The notes under the pieces are model-generated. The model was not told where the DNA came from. It searched no databases and worked only from the letters and a program-made list of their open reading frames with translations. Both the position numbers and the translations under genes were made by a program. From Mastigamoeba balamuthi (taxonomy: Eukaryota; Evosea; Mastigamoebida; Mastigamoebidae): a DNA stretch of 31,136 nucleotides. Location: the NCBI GenBank assembly GCA_902651635.1, contig CACRSC010000068.1, positions 67,972 through 99,107 on the forward strand, in the 5' to 3' direction. Below are positions 28,869-31,136 of the stretch, in pieces (the stretch's first letter is position 1; each line of letters opens with the position of its first letter).

Positions 28869-29711
28869 GAGGTATGTAATGAAGATGTTAAATAAGAGAT
28901 ACCGCAAGGGGAGCATGCTGTACTTTATACAGGTGTTCTTAGACCATCTTGTGTTGCTGAAGGAAATGCTCCAGATTTTCAGCTATGATTCTGTTTAAAT
29001 GGTATTAATCATGGATAAAGGTCAAGTTGCCTTCCTGCAACATCTAACAGCTCATGAGCTTCGAACTCTACCATTGATACAGTGCATCTGTGAATGCCAC
29101 ATCTGCTTCCATTAGATACACAGCCATCTACTTTATATTGATGGACCTGAAATAGGAAAATAAGAATATTATGTTTATATCTGACTTTTTTCACTGGAAA
29201 ATTGCACCAAGAAGAACAGGTATACAGTCAAAAAAGTCAGGGTTTAAGAACTGATAAGGACAGCCAATGCACAGAAAAGCCTTCATAGTCAAGGACATGG
29301 CCACAGCATAGAATGCACTGTGCTGTCCTGCAAGAACAGAGCTTAAGATGCTGAACATGAAAAGAGCAGAGCAGCAGCAGGCGTCTCTTGATGCTGAGTC
29401 TCTCTGTACAACTGTATTTATTTATTTATTTAAACACAGGATTTCTGCAGACTGGTGCCAGATAATCATATCAGGGCTCTGCATGCTGTAATAGGGGGCC
29501 CTGGCTGCAGTGAGAAGCCAATCTGCAGTTAAGAGTCACTTGAGATCTGGATCCAAAACGAAGATATTTCTATTTCTATTTCTATTACTTGAGATCTGGA
29601 TCCATCAATTTAAAAAGTCCAAGAGAGGGAACCATAACAGAGACCCAGATTTTGAGGGAATGCAGAATACTGAGAAGGTTATAGTACAGTAACTGCTCTT
29701 TCCCTCTGCAG

Positions 29712-29944
29712 AAGCCGGTTGGTCAGCCCAAGCAGTAAACCAGCAGCCTAAGGAAGACAAGAAGCCCAAGGGAGTCAAGTCGCCCAAGGAAGATGAGCAG
29801 TTCATGAAGACCCAGCAATCTCACATAGCCCAGATTCCTGAGGATTCCCAGACCTCAAAATCTCTAAGACTGCCCTTTCAAGCTCAGACCTTTCAAATAT
29901 TGATGCCTTCTCTTATTCTTGGATTGGATTTCTCTTACTGTTAA
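29712..29944 (+). CDS. Candidate terminal exon with Lys-rich tail
   Basis: After a strong acceptor (CTCTTTCCCTCTGCAG), a 77-codon frame runs to TAA. It encodes a Lys/Pro/Gln-rich hydrophilic segment (QQPKEDKKPKGVKSPKEDEQ) ending in a short hydrophobic tail. It starts in phase 1 and I could not find a matching upstream donor. The upstream frame 29510-29692 (KKSKRGNHNRDPDFEG) is also open but out of phase. Confidence 0.25.
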
Positions 29945-30054
29945 GTACCATTTCTTTGTTTTCATTTTCTTTATTTTTCTCTGTCTTATGTACTAAATTT
30001 ACATATTTTAGTATCATTTCAGACTTTATTTTTTCACTAAATAGTCCAAAAGTC

Positions 30055-30128
30055 AGTTTTTTCTGACTTTTTGGTCATCTGAGCATTTTTGTGAAACTGG
30101 TAAAATGGTACATTTGGCTGCAAAGACA
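30055..30128 (-). repeat. Right terminal inverted repeat of the 3.4-kb element
   Basis: Reverse complement begins TGTCTTTGCAGCCAAATG and matches 26728-26803. Its inner end overlaps a hairpin, CCAAAAGTCAG (30046-30056) against CTGACTTTTTGG (about 30063-30074). Confidence 0.74.
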
Positions 30129-30130
30129 TA

Positions 30131-30723
30131 TGCACGAGATGTGCTTTTTTTCTGGAGCACTTCCACATCTGCTGGAGCTAAGACTCAAGCACGGCACTCA
30201 TTTGGCTTCCTGCTCAGCTGGAAGACATTTGGAGAAGGCGGCACACCAGTTGCACCCACTAGAAAAATGGCCTTGGCACTGGTCCTTCTGATTCATTTTG
30301 ACCTGGGCACAAGTCAGTCGCAGAGCAGCAGAGCAGACTGATCTCAGATGGATAGTTCCTTGTATGGCGCACCTGAATTCAGGATTCCGGTCTATTGGTA
30401 TTTTGACTGGGTCGGTGAACTCACAGACGTTCGAGTCGATTGTTCACATTTGCACCCTGTGCTGATCTCGCATTATGATTACTCGAATGTTGCAGACTTG
30501 GGAATATGTAATGTACCAAAACCTGGACTTCCCCGAAGGAACTATCAAGCCAAGTCGACCCCTTCACTTTAATTGATACACAGCCGCACACATGGCCGCT
30601 GTTGCAGCAACAGAAACACAGCCCGCCGGCGACACAAACCAATGAAATCAACCGAGGAAATCAACCGCTCTGTTTCCGATACGCCGGTTCAATTGCGGTG
30701 CACCCCCCGCTGGCTTCGTGGGC
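30131..30723. other. Flank between the 3.4-kb element and the last gene
   Basis: Medium GC, rising to the right. A plus-strand frame 30105-30341 overlaps the element end, and 30348-30572 encodes a 74-residue product (FRIPVYWYFDWVGE…) with no recognisable domain. The final 150 bases should contain the promoter of the gene at 30724. Confidence 0.3.
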
Positions 30724-31136
30724 ATGCTCTCTGGCCTGTTTGTAGCGGAGCCCGTCGCCCTGGCCAGCCTCTCTACGGAGGAGGGCCGTGCCCGCGTCAA
30801 CACGTCGGTGCACCGCGAGTACGCGCCGTTTGTGGAGGTGGCCGGCGCTGTGCCCCCCGTCCTCCGCGTGCACGCCGCCTGGTGGGCTGCCCAGGGCCAC
30901 GCCGTCCGCTCGGCCATCTCCGCTGACATCGCGTCCTCGTGCGGCGGCAGCGTCGCGCCGTCCAGCGACCCCCCGCTCGACGCCGACTGCGTGAGGGCTG
31001 TGCAGAGGTACCGCCGAGGCCGTGCGCCCACAGCCCTCGAGTGGCGCGCCTGCGAGGCCTACTGCGCCACGTTCCGCTACGAGGTCTCATTCCTCTCCCC
31101 AGTTCCCTGTCTCTTCTGCCTCCTGTCCCCTGTCCC
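30724..31136 (+). CDS. Partial GC-rich gene of unknown function
   Basis: From an ATG at 30724 a strongly GC3-biased frame runs to 31083 (120 codons). It then either continues or enters an intron, since GTCTCATTCC and a long pyrimidine tract follow to the window end. The product is Ala/Val-rich with paired Trp (HAAWWAAQGHAVRS) and four cysteines (ASSCGG, DADCVRA, WRACEAYC) in a possible small disulphide-bonded fold. There is no signal peptide. In-frame upstream codons to 30652 lack an ATG, so the true first exon could lie elsewhere. I do not recognise the family. Confidence 0.5.
   Translation, partial: MLSGLFVAEPVALASLSTEEGRARVNTSVHREYAPFVEVAGAVPPVLRVHAAWWAAQGHAVRSAISADIASSCGGSVAPSSDPPLDADCVRAVQRYRRGRAPTALEWRACEAYCATFRYEVSFLSPVPCLFCLLSPV

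Larger units (their letters stand above)
26728..30128. mobile_element. 3.4-kb TIR-bounded DNA element with TA target duplication
   Basis: The left end (26728) and the reversed right end (30128) both begin TGTCTTTGCA and share about 40 bases with only a few differences (including GTACCATTTTACCAGTTTCA in both). Weaker similarity continues to about 75 bases (AAAAAGTC-GAAAAAA). Both ends abut TA (26726-26727 and 30129-30130). The interior is strongly AT-rich, unlike the flanking gene at 24944-26088. It contains a decayed 25-bp tandem array and exon-like fragments on the plus strand, but no transposase signature I recognise. Most likely an old cut-and-paste transposon of the Tc1/mariner type by its TA target, or a non-autonomous derivative. 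Confidence 0.72.

Noticed and set aside
1-31136. CRISPR arrays, bacterial operons, Shine-Dalgarno sites
   Set aside because: Genes contain spliceosomal introns and stand alone. The only tandem arrays are the 9-bp intronic and 25-bp degenerate repeats, without spacer structure.

Overview
The window looks like nuclear DNA of a free-living unicellular eukaryote, most likely an amoeboid protist. The evidence is dense, GC-rich, intron-bearing genes on both strands. Introns are mostly 45-110 nt, with GTGCG/GTA donors and YGCAG acceptors. The gene content is rich in signalling proteins: an AGC kinase, a TKL kinase, class III nucleotide cyclases and a VPS9 Rab GEF. Several architectures (FYVE plus TKL kinase, zinc finger plus AGC kinase, sensor plus cyclase) are reminiscent of Amoebozoa. 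The taxon itself is an inference. UAG, UGA and UAA all act as stops in the genes resolved here.

Layout from left to right. At 1-126 there is a minus-strand membrane-protein exon cut by the window edge. At 430-1158 lies a broken class III cyclase relic. Region 1159-2301 has no convincing gene. At 2302-3227 (-) is a small secreted protein with three exons. At 4081-7749 (-) is a zinc-finger AGC kinase of about 1009 aa; its sequence carries an assembly-type duplication around an N and a one-base frameshift. Sharing a 470-bp divergent intergenic region, 8220-11449 (+) encodes an 885-aa VPS9-domain Rab GEF with a propeller-like C-terminus. Convergent with it, 11790-14097 (-) is a membrane adenylate cyclase of 721 aa.

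The middle (14098-19152) is poorer in genes and lower in GC at first. It holds exon-like fragments and a 777-bp Tc1/mariner-type element (15592-16368) with TIRs, a TA target duplication and a dead transposase remnant. At 19153-23440 (+) is a nine-exon, 817-aa protein with PH, FYVE-like, MSP/Ig-like and TKL kinase domains. At 24944-26088 (+) is a GH114-type glycosidase with a signal peptide and a GPI-anchor-like tail.

The right part (about 26100-30600) is AT-rich. It contains a decayed cysteine-rich gene and a 3401-bp TIR-bounded element (26728-30128) carrying degenerate 25-bp tandem repeats and exon-like fragments. A GC-rich partial gene begins at 30724 and leaves the window.

Functionally the intact genes fit a phagotrophic lifestyle: PI3P-directed kinase signalling (FYVE kinase), Rab5-type endosomal traffic (VPS9), environmental sensing through cAMP, and a surface glycosidase. 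No operon-like arrangement is expected or seen; each gene has its own strand and flanks. Splice sites were inferred by eye from reading frames and family conservation, not from transcripts.
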